DNA of 64,000 nt, taken from contig BROI01000022.1 in assembly GCA_027923505.1 (NCBI GenBank), forward strand, positions 248,001-312,000. Reading direction: 5' to 3'. How positions within the stretch are numbered: position 1 is the stretch's first letter; each line of letters starts with the position of its first letter. Below the pieces are notes generated by a model that saw nothing but the letters and a program-made list of their open reading frames with translations, made no database searches and was not told where the DNA came from. Both the position numbers and the translations under genes were made by a program. This document shows, piece after piece, positions 1 to 8,602 of this stretch. This stretch comes from Mayamaea pseudoterrestris (Eukaryota; Bacillariophyta; Bacillariophyceae; Sellaphorales; Sellaphoraceae).

Positions 1-92
1 GCAGCAATCAACATGAATGGCGCGCCGCCTAGCGCCTAGGCATCGACGCATCGACGCCAGGCAGTCAGGCAGTCGTCGAACGTCGAACAGAC

Positions 93-215
93 ATGCAGTC
101 GAAAAATCAACCACCAGCAGCGTCAAACGTTCGTCAACGCCAACATGCAAAAAAGGAAAGCTCCTCCACGCAGCAGCCCCAACTGTTGTTGCTGCTATTG
201 TCACTTGTCCTTTGA
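93..215 (+). pseudogene. Short leader-like ORF, possible remnant of a type II membrane protein
   Basis: An ATG opens a 40-codon frame with a hydrophilic, Gln/Lys-rich start followed by a leucine run (LLLLLLSLVL) and then a stop. This is the shape of a cytoplasmic tail plus membrane anchor, as at the start of Golgi enzymes. In another frame just downstream (about 214-330) there is a Ser/Thr/Ala-rich stretch that could be a stem region, but I cannot tie the two together. I recognise no catalytic domain between 330 and 1100. It may be a decayed gene, a first exon whose partner lies elsewhere, or chance. Confidence 0.2.
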
Positions 216-1100
216 TTCCTTCAAACGCCACCTCAAGTGCTGCTACTGACAAGGAAAGAAGATTGATGTCAACGGAGCAGACACGGCTGCCGCAGCGCCG
301 CAGCAGCCGTTCCAGGTTCCTGTCGCCAGAGCCATTCTCCATACGGCATACGGTCACCTTCCTAGCCCGTTACATTCTGGCAAGTAATGATCCTCTGAAT
401 GGTGAATACAATGGTTAAAACAGCTCACTCAAACTGCTGATCTCCTTTAAACAGCAGCTGATTGCTTTAGAGAATTTGTTGGCACACCCTTGGAGACCAC
501 TCCCATTCTTGTCGCTGCTTTGGTCAAGGCTGACAGCATCTGCGCCCTTGCATTCAAGCCATTGTTGGGGCCCAGCGGTACTGTATCTTGCCATTGCAGG
601 CTGTACCAACCGCTGGGATAATCTAGTCATCAGTTCTGGTTTGGAGGTTTCAAGGCGTGGCAGGTTGTCGAATTGACGGTGGCAGATTTATGACCTTTGT
701 CAATTGAACCGCTTCACCTACAATGGTCGAAAAGAGTGCGAGTGTGTGCCGCTAGAATTGAGCACGCTACCCCTTGCGCGCATTGGCCGAAACAAAATGG
801 CAAGCTGATAGCAAGGATCCTTTCAAGTCGTTGAAGAATTCTATTGGGATTATAATATATTCCCAGTTTAGCAACCTGCAGGAATTCTAGTGGGCCTTTC
901 AATGCCTTTATGTTTAGTAAGACTAATAGTTAACACGGTATTTACGCACAAAGTGCTCGCCGACTGATATTCTTTCGTGGGGCCCGCATCGTTCGTTTTC
1001 GCTTCGGCCAATACCGCAGAGACGGAATCGGTGTCGTACCGGTGTGGTCCCTCGTCGGTCCCTCGCATGTTGTCTTCTATTCTAGAAAAGTGTGCGCGGT
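216..1100. other. Region without a recognisable gene
   Basis: Only short overlapping open frames occur here on both strands and none resembles a known family. No convincing splice-joined gene, tRNA or repeat was seen. It could include decayed coding sequence following the leader-like frame at 93-215. Confidence 0.4.
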
Positions 1101-2040
1101 TCCTTGGTTTCCGGGTTCTTTGATCGATTTTCATCGCATCGCCATCTTTGCGCTGTATTTGCGGGACCAAGGGAGCATTCCATTGCAACCAGCATTATGT
1201 CATGATGACTACAAGGAAGCAGGGAGTATGATTCCGTTGGAAATATTGCAGCGGGACCAAAATTGAGTGTGTGAGTCGCCTTTGTTTGAACGAGGTGCAA
1301 ACTGGTGACATCTTCAATCGTCGACGCGACGACCTTAACATGCATGCTTTTGGCTGAAACAGGCGCAATATACCATTTAATATATACTTGATACAATGGA
1401 CGAGTTAATAGTCTGGTATTACAGCTGTGGCCAAGGTTGTTGTAGTGTTTCTATCGAGATGATTTGAGTGAGTTTGCAAGAATCGTCCCAGCATGACCAA
1501 AACTAAAAGTTATGTTGCAATTTCGCATCTTTGCATTCTTCAATGATATACGTAGACGATGGTATGCTCAGATTCTCTGTATCATGATTCTGGACCGAGT
1601 TTGATCCCACAGAAGTACGAACTTGCGCAATCACGGATTTTGAGAACCGATGCGACGTTATTCGATTCATGCGATGGCAAGTATCACGCGCGCGAATCCA
1701 GCTTGTAAAGCTAGCTACCCTAGCCATGCCTACCGGTAGTCAACAGTATGAACGATACAGTTGTAATTAATGACAGCGGAGGAATGAGTGTGGATGGAAT
1801 CATTAGAAATGCTGCAGCCTTGGTGCCTTCAATGTCCGGCAATGGGATCCTTACCAGTTGTCTACAATAGCAAGCTGCTGACTGAGCAAACTGGTGTCGC
1901 TGTCTCGGGCTAGCCTGGTATCCTCAAAGTAAAGTACATTGGTGATTAATGGAACATTTGAGCTTGCTATTGAATCTCTTGTTCTTGTTCGTCAATTATG
2001 CCTTGCATACAAGTTTGCCCCCCGCAACTTGCCGTAGGTA
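1101..2040. repeat. Direct duplication of about 0.94 kb, copy 1
   Basis: This stretch is repeated at 2151-3088 with an offset of about 1045-1050 bp. Matching landmarks run the whole length: TTTCCGGGTT at the left end, TGATCGATTTTCAT, the segment with TATATACTTGATACAATGGA (1381-1400), and GCAACTTGCCGTAGGTA at the right end. Differences between copies fall on all three codon positions of the longest shared open frame, so the duplicated sequence does not behave like coding DNA. No terminal inverted repeats were found. Confidence 0.8.
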
Positions 2041-2050
2041 ACCAATTATG

Positions 2051-2067
2051 GCGGGGGGAACCCCCGC
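2051..2067. other. GC-rich hairpin between the two duplicated copies
   Basis: GCGGGGG and CCCCCGC form a perfect 7-bp stem around a 3-nt loop. It lies in the 110-bp spacer (2041-2150) separating the two duplicated copies. It has no run of T after it, so it is not an obvious terminator. Confidence 0.5.
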
Positions 2068-2150
2068 TCTTACGCTAACCCCTGAGAGGGTGTCACGGGA
2101 TTGGATTGGCTGAGTCGTGCCGCATCCCATGCGAAAAAGCGCGGCGGACG

Positions 2151-3088
2151 CTTTCCGGGTTGGTTTGATCGATTTTCATGGCATCGTCATTTTTGCGCTG
2201 GATTTGCGGGACCAAGGATGCATTCCATTGCAACTAGCAAGATGTCATGACAACCACAAGGAAACAGGGTATATGATTCCGTTGGAATTTTTGCTGCGGG
2301 ATCAAAATTGAGCGAGTGAGTCGCCTCCAATTGCACCAGGTGCAAATTGGTCGAATCTTCAATCGTCGACGCGACAGCCTTAACATGCATGTTTTTGGCT
2401 GAAACGATCGCAATAGACCATCTAATATATACTTGATACAATGGATGAGTCAGTAGCCTGGTGTTATTGTTTTAGCCAAAGTTGTTGTAGTGTTTCTATC
2501 GAGATGATTTGAGTGAGTTTGCAAGAATCGTCCCAGCATGACCAAAATCAAAAGTTATGTCGCAATTTCGCACCATTGCATTCTTAGATAAATAACGTAG
2601 ACGATAGTATGCTCAAATTCTCTGTATCGTCTTTCTGGACCGAGTTTGATCCCGGAGAAGGACGACATGCTGAGCGAGACATTTAAGAGCCGATGGGACA
2701 CATTGTTTGGTTCATGCGACGGCAATTTTGGCACGTGGCGGCTAGCTACGTTAGCCATGCCTATCAGTAGTCAATAGCATGAATGATGCAGTTATAGTAC
2801 GTAACACCCACAATATTGGTTTGGAGGAATCAGTGTGGATGTTAGCAGTAGAAATGCTGCATACTTTGTGCATTTAATGTCCTGCAATGTGATCCTAGCC
2901 AAAAGTCTAGTGGTAGCAAGCTATCAACCAAGCAACTGGTGTCACTGCCTTGGCTAGCCTGGTACCTACCCTCAAAGTATAGTTCACTGTCAGTGATGAT
3001 TTCGAACATTATTTGACCATGCTACATTGTAAGGTCTTTCAGTTTATGCCTTGCATACAAGTTTGCCCCCCGCAACTTGCCGTAGGTA
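2151..3088. repeat. Direct duplication of about 0.94 kb, copy 2
   Basis: Second copy of the element at 1101-2040. The right end is especially well kept: the word from TTATGCCTTGCATACAAG to CCGTAGGTA is the same at 1996-2040 and 3044-3088, after which the sequences diverge at once. Elsewhere the copies differ by many substitutions and small indels, so the duplication is not recent. Confidence 0.8.
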
Positions 3089-3111
3089 CTATTTATGAGT
3101 ACAATTTGGTC

Positions 3112-3208
3112 ATAGTGCCAAAAACTTTGAAAATCAAAGTTTTTGGCATTACACTATGGATCATAGTGCCACGAACTTTGAATATCAAAGTTTTTGGCGC
3201 TACACATT
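3112..3208. repeat. Two tandem hairpin repeats, 51-bp spacing
   Basis: Hairpin 1 (3118-3146) has the arms CCAAAAACTTTGA and TCAAAGTTTTTGG around AAA. Hairpin 2 (3169-3197) has the same right arm, a left arm with two changes (CCACGAACTTTGA) and the loop ATA. Both are preceded by ATAGTG, and the flanks on the other side contain ACACTAT or a related word. A related pair lies at 13638-13722 beside a minisatellite, so this is a dispersed element. Its size and palindromic form fit a tiny non-autonomous transposon or a structured repeat. Confidence 0.7.
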
Positions 3209-3537
3209 AATCGATAGTGACCTCGTGTCGCACTGTGAGCGACTGTCACGCTTCAGCCTGGCGCGCGCGTTTCCATTCGAATTCGAGCTCGACGCGAGCC
3301 TTTTTTCCATGAGGCTCATCGTCCCTCTTGTTGCTAATCCGGTCAAACGAGACAAGACCAAGACCTTGTTGCGTAAAACAAGCATTGAATTAAGAAAATT
3401 CATCATACATCAGTACTGGCTAGTGCTAGAGATTGCAGGTACGCATTTAATATCATCGCCTGCGCATTATTGTCCAAGTAACCGACACAATCTTTCACGC
3501 ACAACTCGCCAAAACATAACCAAGAGACGAAAGCAAA

Positions 3538-5865
3538 ATGGAAGTCAGTAGCGAATCTAGTGGACGAGACGCAATCGATTCATATTCGAGTACGATTCCA
3601 GACAAGAAAAGTCTGATTAATTGGCTTTGCATTGTCCGCGATGAGACGCTGCTCGTTCAGTTTCCATCGCCGAATAGCAAGACTTCCAATCACAGTCACT
3701 ACGAAAACCGCGATAGGACGCATGAGGGCTCGAATCATTCCTCTACAAGCAGCGGGAGCGATACTATTGTTTTGGAAACAGCTCGAGGCTTGTTGAATCG
3801 CGAGCCATCGCACGGCTGGGATGCATTCTCAACCGTCAAGCTTTGGCAGCATGCGTCACACTCGAAAGATCTTACGTCACTGAGAGGACTTCGCTTTCAT
3901 GTTTATCAACGGTTGCGAAGAAATAATGTCGACAGTGATTCATCGATCTCCTCTCGAGTGCTGGTGTGGGTCTACGCCTGCGTCTACGATTCGTCCATAC
4001 TCTCCAAGCATCAGGCGCAAGCCTTTCTGGAAAAGACTGTACTCATTACCGAGCTCTTTCGTGAGACGGATTCAACTTGGCAGTCTAGCATCGACTTTGA
4101 AGCTTGCCAAGAAGGTTACGTTTGTATATTGGAGCAACGTGTACTCGAGTTGCAACAAGCGTGCGAGTTTGGCAATGTTGCCTCAAGCCTCGAATACAGC
4201 AAGCAAATCGTTCAGCAAAACAAGTGTATCATCAAGGAAGAGAAGCAGAGGAGCCAGCAGCATTTCGCAGCAGCTGCAGCTGCTGCTGCTACTGGTCCGG
4301 CTGCGCAGGCTACGGGCAGTCCCCAGCAAGTTTTGGAGCTCAAGGAACGATTGGCATGGTCCGTTGGAAACTTGTCGAGCAGGTTCAAGGCAATCCCACT
4401 CCCATTGCATATTACTTGGAGCGGACAAGCAAGCCATCCTTCCTCTCCGTCAAGCTCAGTCAACCAAACGGCAGAAGAGTCGGCTTTTCGTGCGACAGAT
4501 AAGGATGATTGTCAAAATTATCAAGGGCAATGCGAGACGATCCATGACTGTCATTCGCCACTGCCATTCGCGAGCGGTTCATCGCAAGGCTGCCATGACA
4601 CTCCGCCAAACCGCAAGAAAAGGATAGGAATTACTGGTTACGATTCATTCAATGTATGCGATGCTCATGACAGTCCCAAAGATATCGCCACGCAGTGTCG
4701 CCAGGAGCAGGAAAGTTGCAAAACCACGGGTGAAGCCGTCGCCATTTCGCCGTGCGCCACTGTGGGTGGTACTGTAAGGACAGACGATGGTTTTGAAAAA
4801 GTAAATGGAATCAATAAAATACTTTTCCCGCACGAGGATTCTCATTATGATTTGGATATCAGCGCTGGTGAACCGAAGAAGTTTGAAGCTGGGAGTTGTG
4901 ACATGGAATCACTTGTATCGCATGTGGATGATGGTAGCACTGATAGCACGGACGAACCAGCACTAAGTGCTGTAACAACACAAGCCCCTATTAGCAGACC
5001 ACTCGTTGCGACAAAGTCAAGTGTCATGAAGCAAATTGGCAAGGACATGGATGCTGAGGGATTAACAACGATTGGAAATGTCAACCGCCTAAATTTTAAT
5101 AAGGTTCAGCCAAAGGTTACGAGCAAAGAGATTGAAATTTTGCCGCCTTCGGCCCAAGGAAATGTTGCGGTCAAGGATGATTTTCAGGACCTCGACTTCG
5201 AGATGGACCAGACGATGGCTTTGTACGGGAACAACTCGGTGCTGTTGCACCATTCTGGGTTTGAACTTAATGCTAGTCTTATATGTGATGATGAATTCGA
5301 TGTCGCCAATTCGAAATGGCTGGTACAGCAGTCGGTTGGCGGAACGATGGCTATTGGTGATCCTCTCGCCATTGCTACAGCAACGACGGTGGACAGTGAA
5401 TGCGACGCAACAATTGACAGCGACACAAGTGTGACGCAATATGCAACGGCGAATGATAGAGACTTTGACGAAGCGGTGGGTGACATGATGAATGCTAGAC
5501 ACTGCAGCGACTCAATATCCTCATATACTGATTTAATCACTGACGGTTCGTTTGATCGATGCGAGGCGCAATCGATGCGGAATTCGCAGACAGTGAGCTC
5601 GAAACTGTCTGAAGTCGAAGAGATTTGTGATGCTTCCTCGTTGCCGTTACCTGCAATGTATCAGCAAACAACTGACGAAAGCGCCGCGGTCGCGCGCAAG
5701 ACCAATGAAACCGGCATAACAAAGGCAAGTAAGGACCTTGGGCGTTACTATGAGTTTGTGAGGTCCAGGTCAGCTTCGGATGATCGATTCGCCCAACTAA
5801 CAACGCTGGCCGTGATTGGAGCCGCTGTAATGTTTTCAAAATGGCCCCGCGGAGCGTCGAGTTGA
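3538..5865 (+). CDS. Hypothetical 775-residue protein, possible C-terminal membrane anchor
   Basis: The ATG at 3538 sits in a good context (AGCAAAATGG) and opens an uninterrupted frame. I do not recognise the family. The first 230 residues are mixed helical (for example the part around WDAFSTVKLWQHASHSKDL) and end in a coiled-coil-like segment rich in Gln, Lys and Glu. An alanine run (about 245-252) and a long acidic Ser/Asp/Thr-rich region, probably disordered, follow. The last 20 residues contain a short hydrophobic segment, LAVIGAAVMF, followed by KWPR, which could act as a tail anchor. It is convergent with the phosphatase gene that ends at 5936. A role in trafficking or organelle surfaces is possible but unproven. 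Confidence 0.7.
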   Translation: MEVSSESSGRDAIDSYSSTIPDKKSLINWLCIVRDETLLVQFPSPNSKTSNHSHYENRDRTHEGSNHSSTSSGSDTIVLETARGLLNREPSHGWDAFSTVKLWQHASHSKDLTSLRGLRFHVYQRLRRNNVDSDSSISSRVLVWVYACVYDSSILSKHQAQAFLEKTVLITELFRETDSTWQSSIDFEACQEGYVCILEQRVLELQQACEFGNVASSLEYSKQIVQQNKCIIKEEKQRSQQHFAAAAAAAATGPAAQATGSPQQVLELKERLAWSVGNLSSRFKAIPLPLHITWSGQASHPSSPSSSVNQTAEESAFRATDKDDCQNYQGQCETIHDCHSPLPFASGSSQGCHDTPPNRKKRIGITGYDSFNVCDAHDSPKDIATQCRQEQESCKTTGEAVAISPCATVGGTVRTDDGFEKVNGINKILFPHEDSHYDLDISAGEPKKFEAGSCDMESLVSHVDDGSTDSTDEPALSAVTTQAPISRPLVATKSSVMKQIGKDMDAEGLTTIGNVNRLNFNKVQPKVTSKEIEILPPSAQGNVAVKDDFQDLDFEMDQTMALYGNNSVLLHHSGFELNASLICDDEFDVANSKWLVQQSVGGTMAIGDPLAIATATTVDSECDATIDSDTSVTQYATANDRDFDEAVGDMMNARHCSDSISSYTDLITDGSFDRCEAQSMRNSQTVSSKLSEVEEICDASSLPLPAMYQQTTDESAAVARKTNETGITKASKDLGRYYEFVRSRSASDDRFAQLTTLAVIGAAVMFSKWPRGASS

Positions 5866-5935
5866 TTAATAGAAGTAGAGTCGTTTTAAATTGTGTGGAG
5901 TCTTCAAAGTACTTGTCAATAAAAGTGCGTATATA

Positions 5936-8311
5936 TTATTCCTCCACGTCTTGACTCAGAACTGTGGATTCATTATTGACCCAGTACGCTTCGATACGAC
6001 ATTGTATTCTTCCAACTTCCTTGCCATTCCTGAGCAGTGGCTCATCAATGTCAGCCTCCAACATTTCTTGATCCGAATTAATGCCGTTCAGTCCAAGAAA
6101 GCCCAGGACACTTCCTCTTCGCGACGCTCTGACCTTGCTTTTGAACGACAGACTTGAATAGGTGCGACTCGATAGCGACATTCTCGACGATGCTGCTCGC
6201 CACTTGCTATCGTCCGCCGTTAAATTCGGTAAACTAGTCATTTGTTCGTCGTCATCGTCTCCTTCTATTGCCTTATTCGCCTGGTGCATGCACTGTAGCA
6301 AGAGACTCGCCAAGTTGAACGAAAACGTCCCTATTAGTGGATGGTGTCCTTGCGTATTGCCAAGCGTTCCTTCTCCGTCCATGACGCTAATTTTGAGCAT
6401 GCTGCCTGTCAAAGGAACGGATTGGCCATCCATAGAATGCGTATGAACTTGAATCTTGACTGCTTCGTTGCCCCAGTCAGCCTCACGTGTGTGTCGACGA
6501 ACCGAAGTTCGAGGCCAGCCACCCATGGTTTTGGCAACCCTCGCCTTCGTATTGTTGTCATTGCCGGCAGGGTGACTGGTCGTCACCACAATACTCTGCC
6601 TTCGCCGTCCGAGACGAAAGATACAGCTCAACCACCGACACAACCAAAATCGTTGCGCCTGCCTTTGGACACAAGCCTCGGGACTGGCGACAAACATGAC
6701 GTATGGCGAAGGTGCCGTGTTTGGCAACGTTGTTGTTACAGCCAAGGATGCGCTGGAAATGCGCGTTGACAAAGCACCAACCATGGATCCGGTAACAGAA
6801 GACGTTTTGTGCGACGAGTCAAGACCTAAACCGTTTCGCTGCTCAGGACTTGCATCCACTTGCTGTTGCACAATCACCTTGACTTGTTGCTCAACACTCG
6901 CATTCTCTTGTAGATTGTCGTTAGGTTCAGTGTCAAGTGCATTGTCGAGGCATGCAGCGACTTGTCGCTCGACACTTGCATCAATCTGCAAAATGCCATT
7001 GCTATCAGCGGTCGCTCCCTGCGAGTGTTGGTGTAGCTGCTGCAGCATTTTGGTCCGCGCAATACGTTTCCAGAATGTATCAGCGTTTTGATTGATTTGG
7101 CATTTGATGCGCGAAACGTGAAGAATTAATTGGTCCTTGTCAAATGCTTTTGAAGCATCTTGACGATGACTCGCCATTGGCGCTGCCATGGAGAATCGTT
7201 GATGTATGATATTTGCCATGGATTTTCGCTGCGGCCAACTGTTCTGCGGTTCGAATTTTGGCCTTAATACAATTGGATCGTTGAGTTGAATTTCGTAAAC
7301 GCCTCGAACAGGTTTGTGATCGCTCGTCGTAAAGTGCTCCACGCCTTCGTAGAGCAATGGCCGCAATCGGCCATCCAAGTCGTGACTTGCTTTGTACAAG
7401 ATGCGATCCGTATAGGAGGGTCTTCGCTTGTCGACATATTTGTATCCAGGCCCTCGTTCCACCTTGAAGGTTGGTGGAAAGTTGATTGGCAGCGAATCGT
7501 TAAAGCCGACCAAGCAATCCTTGTTTTCCAGCGCTCGTTTCAGTTCGTCATGCTCTCTCAGCGTCATCCAATCCATGTCGTCTACTATTCCGCGAACCTG
7601 CTTCTTGTGATCGTCGTCGTCTTTAACCGTTTCCTTCGGAAGGTCCGTCCGAAAGTTCAAATCGCCTAGAACAAACGCATAGTGACTCGTGATTGTCGCG
7701 TCGTGCATTTCTCCAGCTGGTCTCGTTCCATGCAAAATATCAGCCATGGTGGAACATCGAATTTTGTATTTTGCCGTTCCTTCATGCGCCTCCAAGTGAC
7801 AAGTTGTGAAGGAAAGACGTAGATTGTTCTTGACAAGCAGCTGCGCTTGAATGCCTCCCTTGTTCGGCCGACCAGCCAGACCCGTATTTTGCGCTCCCAC
7901 GTGCAAGACTCTTGCCGAACAAGTTTCTGAATGACAAAAGATTTCGAGTCGCATTTCACCTCTCACGTGCTTGACGATATGCGAATAGGACGGAAGATGC
8001 CGTTGGAGCATCAGGTGCAATTTCTTGGTCCCCAAAGGATCATTGTTTTCCGACTCGCTTCCTCCAGCAAAGGTCGCTTCCTGAAATCCAAGAACTATTA
8101 GTCCTAGTGGAGCATCCGACGAAGATCGATGCATGCCAGCTGGAAGAATCATGCTTGCCGTTCCATCGTAAGGAATCCATTCCGATAAAGACGCTTGGTT
8201 TGGAGCAGTGTTGCCTAGATTGGCTGTTCCCACAAAGACGGAAATGGATGGAGACCTTGCTGCTGCTCCTGCTGCATATAAAGATTGATTCGACGAGAGC
8301 AGGGATGACAT
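5936..8311 (-). CDS. Inositol polyphosphate 5-phosphatase with C-terminal C2-like region
   Basis: This 791-residue protein should remove the 5-phosphate from phosphoinositides or soluble inositol phosphates in the cytosol or at membranes. The catalytic domain occupies about residues 20-345. It shows FVGTANLGN near the N-terminus, NTGLAGRPNKGG, the Mg-binding and catalytic motif FVLGDLNFR (near residue 213), RPSYTDRILY and TSDHKPV (near residue 330), all hallmarks of the exonuclease-endonuclease-phosphatase fold. A long low-complexity linker rich in Gln and Ala follows. The C-terminal part (about 600-785) has strand-like segments such as VKIQVHTHSMDG and LIGTFSFNLASLLL, suggesting a C2-like domain. 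The start ATG at 8311 faces the AAA gene across a 291-bp shared upstream region. No intron is needed. Confidence 0.9.
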   Translation of the reverse strand: MSSLLSSNQSLYAAGAAARSPSISVFVGTANLGNTAPNQASLSEWIPYDGTASMILPAGMHRSSSDAPLGLIVLGFQEATFAGGSESENNDPLGTKKLHLMLQRHLPSYSHIVKHVRGEMRLEIFCHSETCSARVLHVGAQNTGLAGRPNKGGIQAQLLVKNNLRLSFTTCHLEAHEGTAKYKIRCSTMADILHGTRPAGEMHDATITSHYAFVLGDLNFRTDLPKETVKDDDDHKKQVRGIVDDMDWMTLREHDELKRALENKDCLVGFNDSLPINFPPTFKVERGPGYKYVDKRRPSYTDRILYKASHDLDGRLRPLLYEGVEHFTTSDHKPVRGVYEIQLNDPIVLRPKFEPQNSWPQRKSMANIIHQRFSMAAPMASHRQDASKAFDKDQLILHVSRIKCQINQNADTFWKRIARTKMLQQLHQHSQGATADSNGILQIDASVERQVAACLDNALDTEPNDNLQENASVEQQVKVIVQQQVDASPEQRNGLGLDSSHKTSSVTGSMVGALSTRISSASLAVTTTLPNTAPSPYVMFVASPEACVQRQAQRFWLCRWLSCIFRLGRRRQSIVVTTSHPAGNDNNTKARVAKTMGGWPRTSVRRHTREADWGNEAVKIQVHTHSMDGQSVPLTGSMLKISVMDGEGTLGNTQGHHPLIGTFSFNLASLLLQCMHQANKAIEGDDDDEQMTSLPNLTADDSKWRAASSRMSLSSRTYSSLSFKSKVRASRRGSVLGFLGLNGINSDQEMLEADIDEPLLRNGKEVGRIQCRIEAYWVNNESTVLSQDVEE

Positions 8312-8602
8312 GATTCAGAAAAAGAAGGGTTGGCTTTTGAGTTGTGATAAGGAACAAACGAAGCAAGGAGGTGAATTTGACGACGGACAAAGAGCCGAGC
8401 CGCGCGCCCGAGGAGGGTGCAGGCTGACGTGGAGTGAATGACCAAGAAGAGAACTAATGACGAGCTTCAACTATTGCCCCGGTCGCATGTCCGAGTCATT
8501 TAACGATAGTTCGTTTGAAAACTATACACTCGAGCTGATAGTCATAAAGAAACGCTGCGACATGATTTTGGGCGAACCAAACATCATCGATCACCATGAA
8601 GG
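8312..8602. promoter_or_regulatory. Shared upstream region of divergent phosphatase and AAA ATPase genes
   Basis: The two start codons point away from each other, so both promoters must lie in or near this 291-bp gap. I found no clear TATA box. An ATG at 8596, out of frame with the AAA start at 8603, opens a short upstream frame that ends at about 8694 and could lower translation from 8603. Confidence 0.4.

Noticed and set aside
17-418. 133-codon frame at the left edge
   Set aside because: It has an ATG but an erratic Arg/Ser-rich composition and no family resemblance. The leader-like frame at 93-215 is at least as plausible.
1042-2441. Paired short frames in the two 1-kb copies considered as a duplicated gene
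   Set aside because: Differences between the copies do not favour third codon positions, so there is no sign of selection on a protein.
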